From Vibrio sp. DW001 (GTDB taxonomy: Bacteria; Pseudomonadota; Gammaproteobacteria; Enterobacterales; Vibrionaceae), in NCBI RefSeq assembly GCF_029016285.1, contig NZ_CP091976.1, positions 1 to 64,000 on the forward strand: DNA of 64,000 nucleotides, given 5' to 3'. The notes under the pieces were generated by a model. It was not told the origin of the DNA, made no database searches, and worked only from the letters and a program-made list of their open reading frames with translations. The translations under genes and the position numbers were made by a program. Shown in pieces: positions 24,987-33,948 of the stretch; position 1 is the stretch's first letter; each line of letters starts with the position of its first letter.

Positions 24987-25006
24987 ATTATGTCGTGTGA
25001 CATAAT
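24987..25006. promoter_or_regulatory. palindrome 2, likely autoregulatory operator
   Basis: ATTATGTC, centre GTGT, GACATAAT: a perfect 8-bp inverted repeat with 4-base centre, 36 bases before the ATG of the Crp-like regulator. This spacing is typical for a Crp/Fnr dimer. Confidence 0.72.
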
Positions 25007-25041
25007 TGGAGAATAAATTATTTTTATGCGAACGAGAGACT

Positions 25042-25680
25042 ATGACAATTGAATTAGATGCGGTTGTAAAGCGACTCAGTGAGAATACTAAAATTCATCA
25101 AGATAATTTTGAGAAGAACCAGATTATTTATCGTGCAAACCAAATCGCCAATGGATTTTATTTATTGGATTCCGGAATAGTTGGCTTGTATAAGAATACG
25201 GAAGCCGGTAAAGAACACTTGATTCGGGTGTATGGTAAGGGTGATTTTTTCGGTTATCGCTCGTTGTTTAGTCAAGAAGCGTATCACCTTACTACACGTA
25301 GCCTAACACCAAGCAATGTTTACCACATTCATATTTCACGTATCGAAGAACTTTATCAAAACACGCCCGACCTCTTAAATTTCTTAGTTAAATCCGTGTG
25401 TAGAGAGTTAGGAGAAGCAGAAAGTAGGCTATCTAATGTGGCTGGCTTTGGTGCGAAAATCCGAGTGCTAGATTCAATTATTGATCTGTTCGGACGCTTT
25501 AGTGATTATCCATGGACGGCAAGAGAGATCGCAGAGTTTTCCGGGACAGAAGCACAAACCGTGATTCGTTTCTGTCGCCTCTTAAAAGATAAGGGATTAC
25601 TCGATCCAAACATACGTGGCATCGCCCCCGTTAATCTGCATAATCTCTCTCAATTTAGAGCCAAGCTTGTCAGCGATTGA
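25042..25680 (+). CDS. Crp/Fnr-family transcription regulator
   Basis: A 212-residue regulator starting MTIELDAVVKRLSEN (GAGAG before the ATG; an upstream TTG at 25,006 lies inside the operator). A cyclic-nucleotide-type beta-barrel (about 15-125, GFYLLDSGIVGLYKNTEAGK...GDFFGYRSLF) is joined by a long dimer helix to a helix-turn-helix (about 160-195, WTAREIAEFSGTEAQTVIRF). There is no N-terminal Cys cluster like Fnr; one Cys lies in the dimer helix (VKSVCRELG). The ligand is unknown. It converges on the sulfatase-maturase gene with only 6 bases between. Confidence 0.85.
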   Translation: MTIELDAVVKRLSENTKIHQDNFEKNQIIYRANQIANGFYLLDSGIVGLYKNTEAGKEHLIRVYGKGDFFGYRSLFSQEAYHLTTRSLTPSNVYHIHISRIEELYQNTPDLLNFLVKSVCRELGEAESRLSNVAGFGAKIRVLDSIIDLFGRFSDYPWTAREIAEFSGTEAQTVIRFCRLLKDKGLLDPNIRGIAPVNLHNLSQFRAKLVSD

Positions 25681-25686
25681 TGATCG

Positions 25687-27024
25687 TTATTTTCCACAGC
25701 ATTGCTTAAACTTTTTGTTTGAACCACATGGACATGGGTCATTTCTACCGACCTTTTCAGTAGTAGAGACACTATTTTTAAGCTGCATTTCATGTTGGTG
25801 TACCTGCCACATGATGTCACTTGCAGGGCGACCAGACTCAACTAAATCGCGCATTGTGGCCATGTAAGGGGCGGTATATTTGAAAAAGTGCAAATAACCA
25901 TCACATAAGTAATTGTGATTAGGTACGCCACTTTCTGACAATATAAATCTATGTTTAGGGCAACCACCATGACAAGCAAAACGAAACTCGCACGTTTTGC
26001 ATTCTGGTGTCAATCTCGATTTTTTAGACTGACCAAATGCAATGGCTTGGTCGCTTTGATTCATCTCTTTGATTGATATTTCGTGTATGTTACCAAGCTT
26101 ATATTCAGGATATACGTAGTGATCACAGCTGTATAAATCACCGTTGGCTTCTAGAGCGAGTGCTGTTCCACATGTTGGGGAAAATACACACACACCTCCA
26201 GGTTGTTTACACCAGTTGGCTAATGCGGTATCGAATGTCTGAATAAATACGGTGCCAACGTCTTTTCTTACCCACTCATCAAATACCTGGTTAAGAAATT
26301 CACCATATTGCCATGCAGGTACCGACCAACTTGTCACATTAGATTCGAGCGGTGAATCAGGGTGAATCAAAGTGAGTTGATCAGGGTTCGAGGATTTGGT
26401 CTGTTGTTCAACCAAGGGTATGAATTGCATGAACTTAGAGCCTATTGTTTTTAAAAAGTGATAGACCTCTTTTGGGTGCCGAGCATTGATGTTATTTACG
26501 ACGGTCAAAGTATTAAAAGCGATGTCGTGATGAACAAGTCGTTTGATCGCTTGCATCACTCTATCGTGTGTCGCTTTACCTGATCTTGTTACTCTATAGG
26601 CATCGTGCAGCTCTGCTGGACCATCAATGGAGAGGCCAATCAAGAAATTGTGACGTTTGAAAAATTCACACCAATCGTCGTCGATCAAAATGCCGTTGGT
26701 TTGAAAGGCATGATGCACTCTTTTATTTCCTTTGTGTTTATCGACAAACTGAATGGCTTTTTGATAAAACGCTATCCCCATTAAGGTCGGCTCACCACCT
26801 TGCCAAGCAATATCAACATCTAGGCCTTGCTGCGCATCTATCTGCTGTTTAATGAAAAGCTCTAACGTTGTGTCGTCCATTTTCCAGTTTTCATTTCGTT
26901 CTGGGTAGAGCTTCTCTTTCTCTAAATAAAAACAGTATTTGCAATCGAGATTGCATACAAAACCAGATGGTTTTGCCATAACGTGACAGTTGGTAGGAAG
27001 GTTTTGAGTGGCCATTGTTTTCAA
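25687..27024 (-). CDS. Anaerobic sulfatase-maturating radical SAM enzyme, SEC-C tail
   Basis: Converts the active-site Cys of the sulfatase to formylglycine. The 445-residue protein has the radical SAM cluster CNLDCKYC near residue 25, the AnSME-type AWQGGEPTL, and the C-terminal SPASM cysteines (VCVFSPTCG, LYSCDHYVYPEYKLGN, CKTCEFRFACHGGCPKHRF, YLCDGYL) for two extra clusters. It ends in a SEC-C zinc motif (GRNDPCPCGSNKKFKQCCG), seen in part of the family. The start is a TTG with AGGAG five bases upstream; an ATG three codons on is the alternative. Downstream of the sulfatase, after a hairpin. Confidence 0.92.
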   Translation of the reverse strand: MKTMATQNLPTNCHVMAKPSGFVCNLDCKYCFYLEKEKLYPERNENWKMDDTTLELFIKQQIDAQQGLDVDIAWQGGEPTLMGIAFYQKAIQFVDKHKGNKRVHHAFQTNGILIDDDWCEFFKRHNFLIGLSIDGPAELHDAYRVTRSGKATHDRVMQAIKRLVHHDIAFNTLTVVNNINARHPKEVYHFLKTIGSKFMQFIPLVEQQTKSSNPDQLTLIHPDSPLESNVTSWSVPAWQYGEFLNQVFDEWVRKDVGTVFIQTFDTALANWCKQPGGVCVFSPTCGTALALEANGDLYSCDHYVYPEYKLGNIHEISIKEMNQSDQAIAFGQSKKSRLTPECKTCEFRFACHGGCPKHRFILSESGVPNHNYLCDGYLHFFKYTAPYMATMRDLVESGRPASDIMWQVHQHEMQLKNSVSTTEKVGRNDPCPCGSNKKFKQCCGK

Positions 27025-27109
27025 TTAGACTCCTTTTATAAAGAGATGACAGCAGAGGGTTAATAGGAAAAAAGTTATAGCAGTATGTATACTTGAAATA
27101 AGCGAGTTA

Positions 27110-27138
27110 AAGCCAGCTTTTTTTAAAAAACTGGCTTT
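27110..27138 (-). terminator. hairpin between sulfatase and maturase genes
   Basis: AAAGCCAG (27,110-27,117) pairs with CTGGCTTT (27,131-27,138), with an A/T-rich loop. It may lower transcription of the maturase relative to the sulfatase. Confidence 0.6.
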
Positions 27139-27172
27139 ATTAAAAAATAACTTGATGTAACCCAAGATGAGG

Positions 27173-28777
27173 TTAACTTAATATAGGTTTTAGCATCTGC
27201 ATATCTTGATTATGCTGCATTGGCAGGTGTTCCATATTGTGTAATCGGAACGATGCCCAATAACCCGCCCAACGAGGATCGGAACTGAATATTTCGGCGC
27301 CTTTATCTATTACTGCCTGTTTAATATTGTCGAATTCCTCAAGGTAAAAAAGGTTAACTTGATCATCGATATCTAGGTCATAAAGTTCTTGATACCCTGT
27401 AGAGGTATTGTAACCGTAGAACCAGCGACGGTTATCTAACTCGATTTGGAAACCCGCACCAAGGTTCATGCCGACGTGCATGCCTGTTTGATATACTTGG
27501 GTTAGTGGCCTACGTTCTTTTCCTTGTGTAAGAGGAAGCAAATTCCCCCCTTCCATATCGCTTGGTGTGTCTATACCCGCGACATTTAAAACGGTTGGTG
27601 CAACGTCTAATGATGAAACCAATACTTCGCTATCTTTAATCGCTGATGCGCAGGATTGTGGAGGCTTAACATACAAAGGAATAGAAAATATATCAGGTTG
27701 AAAATAGACACCTTTGTCAGCCATACCCATTCTTCCGTTCATGTCTCCATGATCGGCTGAAAATATGACCAAACTGTCCTGCCAAAGCCCGGATGATTTC
27801 AGGTAATCAATGAGTTTACCGACGCCATAATCGACGACTTCTACCTGAAGTAAATGACCCGCTATGTAATCCACTAACGTCTGCTTGTCGTAGATCCCCC
27901 AATATTTCCTATAAAGCTTGTAGATAGGATTATTTGGGAGATCATCACTGGCCATTAGGCGACGAAAGCTCTCTGGTATTTCGATCGCCTGCCTAATTTC
28001 CTGATAACGCTTTTCAAAACCAGCCGGAATAGAGTAGGGCTGGTGTGGGTCAAAAAAGTCCAGTTGACTAAAAATCGGCTTTGTTGGATCTTGGCGTTTG
28101 GCGGCTTTTATCTGGCGGATGGTCAGGTCAGCTAAGAACGTAGAATAGTGAGCATCAACTGGGAATGGTTGGCCATCTTCTTGCTCGATCCATCCGCCGA
28201 ATGAATTACCAACGTTCACCATATCCGACTGCAATCCGTACAGCTCCCGTTTGTATACTGGCGGCAGAACCCCCATCGAGTCGATATAGTCGATATACCG
28301 GTCATCATCTAATACGGGTGGTCCCCAACGATCCCACGCGTGAACGTTTTCGCCAAAGGTTTCGACAAATTTAGCGACGCCCACGTGGCATTTTCCTGCG
28401 TGTTTAAGCGTGTAGCCCTCAGATTTAAGGTAATCTTGAAAAATAGTATCACTCGTCTCTAGATCGACTTGCGACCCACACGGTGCTCTTTCGCCATTGG
28501 TTAAGTATGGGGGATGTTGGCCAGTAAACAGTGCCGCTCTAGCTGGTCCGCATAAGGGACTTGGGGTAAAAGCCCGGTTAAATTTAGTCCCTTCTTGCGC
28601 TATTTGATTTAGATTTGGTGTGTGGATAACATTCGATAGCCGTCTGGCATCGTTGTAACAATCTGGCGAGATCATATCAACGGTTATTAAGAAAATATTA
28701 GGCTTATTAGCAACGTCAAAGGTCTTGTAGGCACCTTTACGCGACTTCCTATTTAGGAATTTGGTATCGCCAGTCAT
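27173..28777 (-). CDS. Type I sulfatase (Cys-type)
   Basis: A 534-residue alkaline-phosphatase-fold sulfatase. The metal site begins with ITVDMISPD near residue 31, the modification motif is C76-G-P-A-R80 in SPLCGPARAALFTG (Cys to formylglycine), the second signature is GKCHVG where GKWHLG is usual, and FSADHGD is the C-terminal metal site. No signal peptide, so it acts in the cytoplasm after substrate import. The substrate is not clear; no choline-sulfatase C-terminal signature is seen. GAGG precedes the ATG. It lies 88 bases after a sodium symporter gene. Confidence 0.9.
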   Translation of the reverse strand: MTGDTKFLNRKSRKGAYKTFDVANKPNIFLITVDMISPDCYNDARRLSNVIHTPNLNQIAQEGTKFNRAFTPSPLCGPARAALFTGQHPPYLTNGERAPCGSQVDLETSDTIFQDYLKSEGYTLKHAGKCHVGVAKFVETFGENVHAWDRWGPPVLDDDRYIDYIDSMGVLPPVYKRELYGLQSDMVNVGNSFGGWIEQEDGQPFPVDAHYSTFLADLTIRQIKAAKRQDPTKPIFSQLDFFDPHQPYSIPAGFEKRYQEIRQAIEIPESFRRLMASDDLPNNPIYKLYRKYWGIYDKQTLVDYIAGHLLQVEVVDYGVGKLIDYLKSSGLWQDSLVIFSADHGDMNGRMGMADKGVYFQPDIFSIPLYVKPPQSCASAIKDSEVLVSSLDVAPTVLNVAGIDTPSDMEGGNLLPLTQGKERRPLTQVYQTGMHVGMNLGAGFQIELDNRRWFYGYNTSTGYQELYDLDIDDQVNLFYLEEFDNIKQAVIDKGAEIFSSDPRWAGYWASFRLHNMEHLPMQHNQDMQMLKPILS

Positions 28778-28865
28778 AAAAGAGTCCTCACTGGATAATT
28801 GTAATTAATGAGCCTGAATCGCAGTTTCAATGCTTGTCCAGAATGCAGAGACGGGCTCGTTGATT

Positions 28866-30635
28866 TTATTGGTTTTCAGCGAGAGAAGACGCTGATGGTG
28901 ATGTTTTTGATAACCAAATTCTTCGAGCCACAAAACAAGACATTCCGAAAAGCGCTAACACAAGAAGCACCTTGGTAAGACTACCATTCTCACCGAGAAT
29001 ACCGATATTAGAGAATATGGTGTAAAGCAGGGCTAACAACCCAATAACCGTCCAGCTCGCGTGTTTTACGTACTTCCATTCCGTCACTTCAACCTGTTCG
29101 GTATACTTCTGTTCGAATGCGCTCTCTAATGGTTTGAGATAACGAACTACCATCATGATTGAGACCATCCATAAAAAATTAAGACCAACAACGTGGAGCC
29201 AATGCAATTTGACAAAACCTAGGTCATCCTTAAGCACGAAGTGAGCAATATAAAAACTCGCCATACCAATTGGCAGCGCAATGTATGCAGCAAGTGCTGG
29301 AGTACGTTTAGATACGATACCAACAAGAATCACGGTTAGAATTGGCACATTAATCACGGCCATAATGGTTCGCATTAGCGTATATAAGCCATCCGCTTGC
29401 GCAATAAGTGGTGCGATACAAACACAAATGGCAATCGTAATTGAACCAAAGATCTTACCTATCCGAACCGTCTGTCTATCAGATGCATCCTTGTTGATTA
29501 TTCCTTTATAGATATCAAGGCTTACAAGCGTTGATAGGCTGTTTACTCCACTGTTAAAAGAGCTCATAACGGCGCCGAATAGTACCGCACCAAAGAAACC
29601 CGTTAACCAGGTGGGAAGCACTTCTCTAACCAAGGTTGGATAAGCCATATCTTTAGCAAGAATTTCCAATCCTTCCGCTGAAATCCCTCTAACAGGTACA
29701 GAGATCATTCCGCGTTGATGCATGTGCCAGGCAATAATGCCAGGTAGAACCAGCATCATGACACCAAAAACTTTCATAATTGCCGCTGCCAGAACGCCTT
29801 TTTGTCCCTCCGCTAAGTTTTTGGCACCCAATGCTCTCTGAACAATGGCTTGATTGGTACACCAGTAAAAAAGGTTGATTAGTAAAATGCCAGAGAATAA
29901 TGTATGCCAAGGAATCGCCGCCCCATCTGAAACACCCGCTGCTTGCATCCGTTCTGGTGACTCAGTAATGACGATATTAAAGCCTTCAATCATGCTGCCA
30001 TCACCAAGCTGGGTTAGGGCAAGTACAGGGACTAAAAACCCCGCGAATAGCAGGCCCACACCGTTTACTGTATCTGAAACTGCAACTGCCTTAAGCCCTC
30101 CGAAGACGGCGTATAAACCACCCATAATACCGAGGCTGATAACCATTATCCATGTTGCTATGTTTTCAGATACCCCCAAAATTTCAGCGACATTGAACAG
30201 CTTTCCTAAGGTAATTGCGCCTGCATAAAGTACAAATGGTAGGAAGCCAATTACAATTGCGTAGATAAAGATAAATGACGCGACACTTCTCATTCGCTTG
30301 CCGTATCTAGCTTCTAGAAACTGAGGCACTGTGGCGATGCCACCGCGTAAGAACTTAGGAAGAAAAACAACGGCAAGTACTATCATTGTTACCGCGGCTA
30401 CGGTTTCCCACGCCATAACGCTTGCGCCATTTGCGAAGGCGTTGCCGTTGAGCCCTGTTAATTGCTCTGCAGAAATATTGGTTAGAAAAAGCGAACCTGC
30501 AATAACGAACCATGGAAGACTTCGACCGGCTAAAAAATAACCTGTTGTTTCGTTTAAATTTTCATCTTTAGTAACTCGGTATGATATCCAAGCTACTAAC
30601 AGTGTAAATATAATAAATGACCCAATGGCAATCAT
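28866..30635 (-). CDS. Sodium/solute symporter (SSS family)
   Basis: A 589-residue transporter with about 14 membrane segments. It matches the SSS family: an N-terminal FLAGRSLPWFVIAGSLFLTN (about 36-55) with the sodium-site residues, a central AVFGGLKAVAVSDTVNGVG, and a C-terminal core. It resembles the SglT/YidK type, which in E. coli is beside a sulfatase gene (yidJ). It should import the sulfated substrate hydrolysed by the next gene. GGAG lies before the ATG; first gene of the leftward operon, divergent from an AraC regulator. Confidence 0.88.
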   Translation of the reverse strand: MIAIGSFIIFTLLVAWISYRVTKDENLNETTGYFLAGRSLPWFVIAGSLFLTNISAEQLTGLNGNAFANGASVMAWETVAAVTMIVLAVVFLPKFLRGGIATVPQFLEARYGKRMRSVASFIFIYAIVIGFLPFVLYAGAITLGKLFNVAEILGVSENIATWIMVISLGIMGGLYAVFGGLKAVAVSDTVNGVGLLFAGFLVPVLALTQLGDGSMIEGFNIVITESPERMQAAGVSDGAAIPWHTLFSGILLINLFYWCTNQAIVQRALGAKNLAEGQKGVLAAAIMKVFGVMMLVLPGIIAWHMHQRGMISVPVRGISAEGLEILAKDMAYPTLVREVLPTWLTGFFGAVLFGAVMSSFNSGVNSLSTLVSLDIYKGIINKDASDRQTVRIGKIFGSITIAICVCIAPLIAQADGLYTLMRTIMAVINVPILTVILVGIVSKRTPALAAYIALPIGMASFYIAHFVLKDDLGFVKLHWLHVVGLNFLWMVSIMMVVRYLKPLESAFEQKYTEQVEVTEWKYVKHASWTVIGLLALLYTIFSNIGILGENGSLTKVLLVLALFGMSCFVARRIWLSKTSPSASSLAENQ

Positions 30636-30890
30636 AATATTATTCTCCGTGTGTGAAGCACTTTTATTCCGTTCTATGTGCTTTTATTGTAAGGGTAATT
30701 AAGGTTAGGGCGATGTTCTAGTGATTAACTTTAAACTTGCCAACTCTCGTTAATATTCGTTAATAATAAAGAGATACGTCACGTTATTAGTCATTCAGTA
30801 AAGGATTTCAATCACCTTGGGTCTAGTATTGGTTAGAAACGACATCATGTAGATGTAGTTAACGAACCGATTCATGTATAAAACGAAACT

Positions 30891-31742
30891 ATGAAGAATA
30901 ATCCTTTAGTAATTCGAAAAAGTGTGAGCTGTACAGGTATTTCGATACGTTCATTTTGGGATGTCAATGGTGATAAGGGTTATCAGAACCTTTGGCCAAG
31001 AGATCGTAAACTTCCTTACGCAGACAATACCTTGGTTGTTGTTTACACAGAGAGTGGTCAGGGGGTGATAAATGTAAAAAACGCAGATAGCATCCATATC
31101 AGGGGGAATAGTTTAATCTTTCTTGAGCCACAATCTATTCTGAGTTACGGCTGTACAGGATTGGCATGGAAGTTATATTGGGTAGAGATATTTATAGATG
31201 AGGATGAAAAAAAAGTCATTCCTTTTAATAATATTATTAATATAGAAAACAGAGTTCATTACGAATTACAACTGGAGGAGTTGAAGAAGCAGTTGAATTA
31301 TAATGAGACTTACCATAACTCATATGCAGCAGCGATATTTACTAAAGTATTTTACGAATGGTTAGTTAATGCCAATTTCAAAGATAAGACACCACAGCAA
31401 AGGATCATCGACACCGTAGTAGACGAAATGTATCACCGAATTGCGGAAAATTGGACCGTTAAAGAGATGGCTTATTTTGTTGGTTGCAGTGAGCAACATA
31501 TGCGCAAGTTATTTACCAAACATACAGGAAAGTCACCGAAAGATTATTACATGACGATTAAACTTGAAATTGCGCATACTCTTTTAAGAAAGGGCACGCA
31601 CAATATTACGCAATTAGCTTATGAACTTGGTTACACTGACGCGTTTCATCTGAGCAAAGCCTTTAAGAAAAAGTTTAACATTTCTCCCTCAGAGGTCGTG
31701 CCTCACCATACTAGTGAGGCACGAAATCTACTCGAGTCATGA
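30891..31742 (+). CDS. AraC-family regulator of the sulfatase operon (inferred)
   Basis: A 283-residue regulator: an N-terminal cupin-like sensing domain (about 10-115) and the AraC DNA-binding domain with two helix-turn-helices (about 185-275: NWTVKEMAYFVGCSEQHMRK and HNITQLAYELGYTDAFHLSK, then AFKKKFNISPSEV). It is transcribed away from the symporter gene across 255 bases, the usual place for the activator of such an operon. The effector may be the sulfated compound or its sugar product. Confidence 0.9.
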   Translation: MKNNPLVIRKSVSCTGISIRSFWDVNGDKGYQNLWPRDRKLPYADNTLVVVYTESGQGVINVKNADSIHIRGNSLIFLEPQSILSYGCTGLAWKLYWVEIFIDEDEKKVIPFNNIINIENRVHYELQLEELKKQLNYNETYHNSYAAAIFTKVFYEWLVNANFKDKTPQQRIIDTVVDEMYHRIAENWTVKEMAYFVGCSEQHMRKLFTKHTGKSPKDYYMTIKLEIAHTLLRKGTHNITQLAYELGYTDAFHLSKAFKKKFNISPSEVVPHHTSEARNLLES

Positions 31743-31764
31743 ATTATGGAGAGGATTAAAGCGA

Positions 31765-33429
31765 CTAATCTCTCAGTTCTCTTCTTAAGATTTTTCCGAC
31801 GTTGGTTTTTGGCAGTTCTTCCCTAAATTCAATGATTTTTGGAATTTTATAGCCAGTCAAATGTTGGCGGCAGTGTTTCTTTATATCTTCTGCCGTCACA
31901 GGTGCACAGGTGACAACAACAAGTTTAACTCTTTCTCCAGCAACATCGTCTAGTACGCCAATTGCGGCTGCTTCAACGATCTTAGGATGCAGAGTAGCAA
32001 CCTCTTCAATTTCAGTAGGAAAGACATTAAACCCTGAGACGAGGATCATGTCCTTTTTACGGTCTTCAATAGAGAAAAAACCTTGGCCATCCATTCTGCC
32101 GATATCACCAGATCTTATCCAACCGCCATCTTTTAAGGCTTCCTTGGTTTCGAGTTCCTGTTGCCAGTAGCCTTTCATGACTTGATCACCACGAATTTCA
32201 ATTTCGCCAATCTCTCCGGCAGGAAGTTCTTTGCCTTCTTCATTGACTATTCTTAGCTCGGTACTAGGTAAGGGCACCCCGATAGATGGAACAAAGGACT
32301 GTTGAGTATGGACGCCACCCGCAACGACAGGGGAGCATTCAGTCAAGCCGTAACCTTCAACGACCGGCATTCCTGTAATTCTTTGCCATTCGTCCGCTAC
32401 ATGTTTTTGTGTCGCCATTCCACCTGCAATAGTGAAGTTAGCATGGCTGAAGTCTAGTGCTCGAAAGCCAGCATGGTTGTTTAACCCATTGAAGAGCGTG
32501 TTAAGACCGAACATCATGGTGAAAGGATATTTCTTTAAATCGTTAACAAAACTATCCATATCACGAGGGTTCGTGATAAGTAGGTTTGTGCCGCCAAAAT
32601 ACATGATCAACATCATACTGACTGAGTTAGCAAAAATGTGATAGAGAGGCAAAGGTGTGACGGCGTGTTCGTTCTCGACTAACGTTCGAGGTGAAAAATG
32701 CGCATTAACCTGTAGAACATTTGCAACAATGTTGCGATGCGTGAGCATGGCCCCCTTTGCCAGTCCTGTTGTGCCGCCGGTGTATTGGAGGTAAGCGAGA
32801 TCACTGTTTTCAATACGCGGAGGATTCAGTGTTAGGCTTTTACCTTGAGTTAAGGCTCTTTTGAACGAGATGGCACCAGGTAGATTATATTTGGGTACCA
32901 TTTTTTTAACATACTTAACCGCAAAATTAACCAGCGTACGCTTGTATGGTGCAAATTCGTCACCTATTCGGGTTAGAATAACATGTTCTAAACTGGTTTG
33001 GTTGATGACTTTTTGAAGATTGTTGCCGAAGTTTGTCACCGCTACAATGGCTTTTGCGCCTGAGTCGCGTAACTGATGTTGAAGCTCTCTCGGCGTATAG
33101 AGAGGATTAACGTTTACTACCACCAATCCTGCTCTGAGAGAACCAAGAATAGCGATGGGGTATTGAAGAAGATTTGGCATCATTAATGCGATGCGGTCAC
33201 CCTTTTTCATTGCCAATTTCACTTGCAAATAAGCAGCAAAAGCCGTCGCTTTTTCATCCAGCTCCCTATAGCTAAGCGAATGCCCCATATTAATGAAAGC
33301 GGCTTTGTCTGGATGCTTAGCGAATACGTCTCGGAACATATCCGTAATATTTTGATACTTATCGGCATCGATAGACGCAGGGACGTCTTTCGGGTAGCTG
33401 TTAAGCCATGGTTTTTGTTCTGCGTACAT
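31765..33429 (-). CDS. fadD: Long-chain fatty-acid-CoA ligase
   Basis: Activates fatty acids to acyl-CoA via acyl-AMP, the entry step of beta-oxidation. The 554-residue length is that of FadD. The AMP-binding P-loop YTGGTTGLAKGAMLTH is near 213-228, EGYGLTECSP near 365-374, and the ACS signature GWIRSGDIG with RKKDMILVSGFNVFPTEIEE is present; the Lys in NVGKILRRELRD is the C-terminal catalytic Lys. It ends 22 bases from the AraC gene stop (convergent). Vibrios often have more than one FadD; which paralog this is cannot be told. Confidence 0.92.
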   Translation of the reverse strand: MYAEQKPWLNSYPKDVPASIDADKYQNITDMFRDVFAKHPDKAAFINMGHSLSYRELDEKATAFAAYLQVKLAMKKGDRIALMMPNLLQYPIAILGSLRAGLVVVNVNPLYTPRELQHQLRDSGAKAIVAVTNFGNNLQKVINQTSLEHVILTRIGDEFAPYKRTLVNFAVKYVKKMVPKYNLPGAISFKRALTQGKSLTLNPPRIENSDLAYLQYTGGTTGLAKGAMLTHRNIVANVLQVNAHFSPRTLVENEHAVTPLPLYHIFANSVSMMLIMYFGGTNLLITNPRDMDSFVNDLKKYPFTMMFGLNTLFNGLNNHAGFRALDFSHANFTIAGGMATQKHVADEWQRITGMPVVEGYGLTECSPVVAGGVHTQQSFVPSIGVPLPSTELRIVNEEGKELPAGEIGEIEIRGDQVMKGYWQQELETKEALKDGGWIRSGDIGRMDGQGFFSIEDRKKDMILVSGFNVFPTEIEEVATLHPKIVEAAAIGVLDDVAGERVKLVVVTCAPVTAEDIKKHCRQHLTGYKIPKIIEFREELPKTNVGKILRRELRD

Positions 33430-33677
33430 TGTTATATTCTTCCTGCCATTTTTACCCGCATAGGGTAACGTATTCGCAATTCAAACAATAGAGCAAACGT
33501 ACTAACTGAGTGTTTATCAACCAGTTTCTGTCAATATTTTAGAGGTAAATCCGGTGACATTCGATTGAATTATTTCGTGCTTAGACTAAAGTGGTATTTT
33601 CTATTTGTTGTTTCTAGGTTAAAAATAACCTTACTATCTTTAAGATTATTAGTGAAACACAACAAGAGGGTTGGATT

Positions 33678-33869
33678 ATGGAATTGAAGCAAGACCCAAG
33701 ATGCTACACTGATGTGTGTGTAAATGGACTTTGGTATCACTATGATCATTGCGGCATTAAAGCGTATGTATTGAGAGGGGGAGCGTCTCCAGAAATTATG
33801 CTTGAGCGTGAACCAAAAACAGAAAACGAGTTAGTCTTAATGCTTAAAAATATGACGCCCAATTTTTAG
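33678..33869 (+). CDS. small hypothetical protein
   Basis: A 63-residue protein with GAGGG just before its ATG and a strong terminator 15 bases after the stop, so it has its own unit. It has two Cys in the first half (PRCYTDVCV) and one more in DHCGI; with His22/His26 they might bind metal, but spacing does not match a zinc ribbon I know. No signal peptide. Not recognised. Confidence 0.65.
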   Translation: MELKQDPRCYTDVCVNGLWYHYDHCGIKAYVLRGGASPEIMLEREPKTENELVLMLKNMTPNF

Positions 33870-33883
33870 ATTATTAATACAAT

Positions 33884-33918
33884 AAAAAAACCGAGCTTTT
33901 TGACAGGCTCGGTTTTTT
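33884..33918. terminator. Bidirectional terminator
   Basis: AAAAAAACCGAGC pairs with GCTCGGTTTTTT around a 10-base loop. It separates the small gene from the convergent serine dehydratase gene. Confidence 0.93.
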
Positions 33919-33948
33919 ATTGCGTGTTCGATTAGTCTTGTAAATTAA

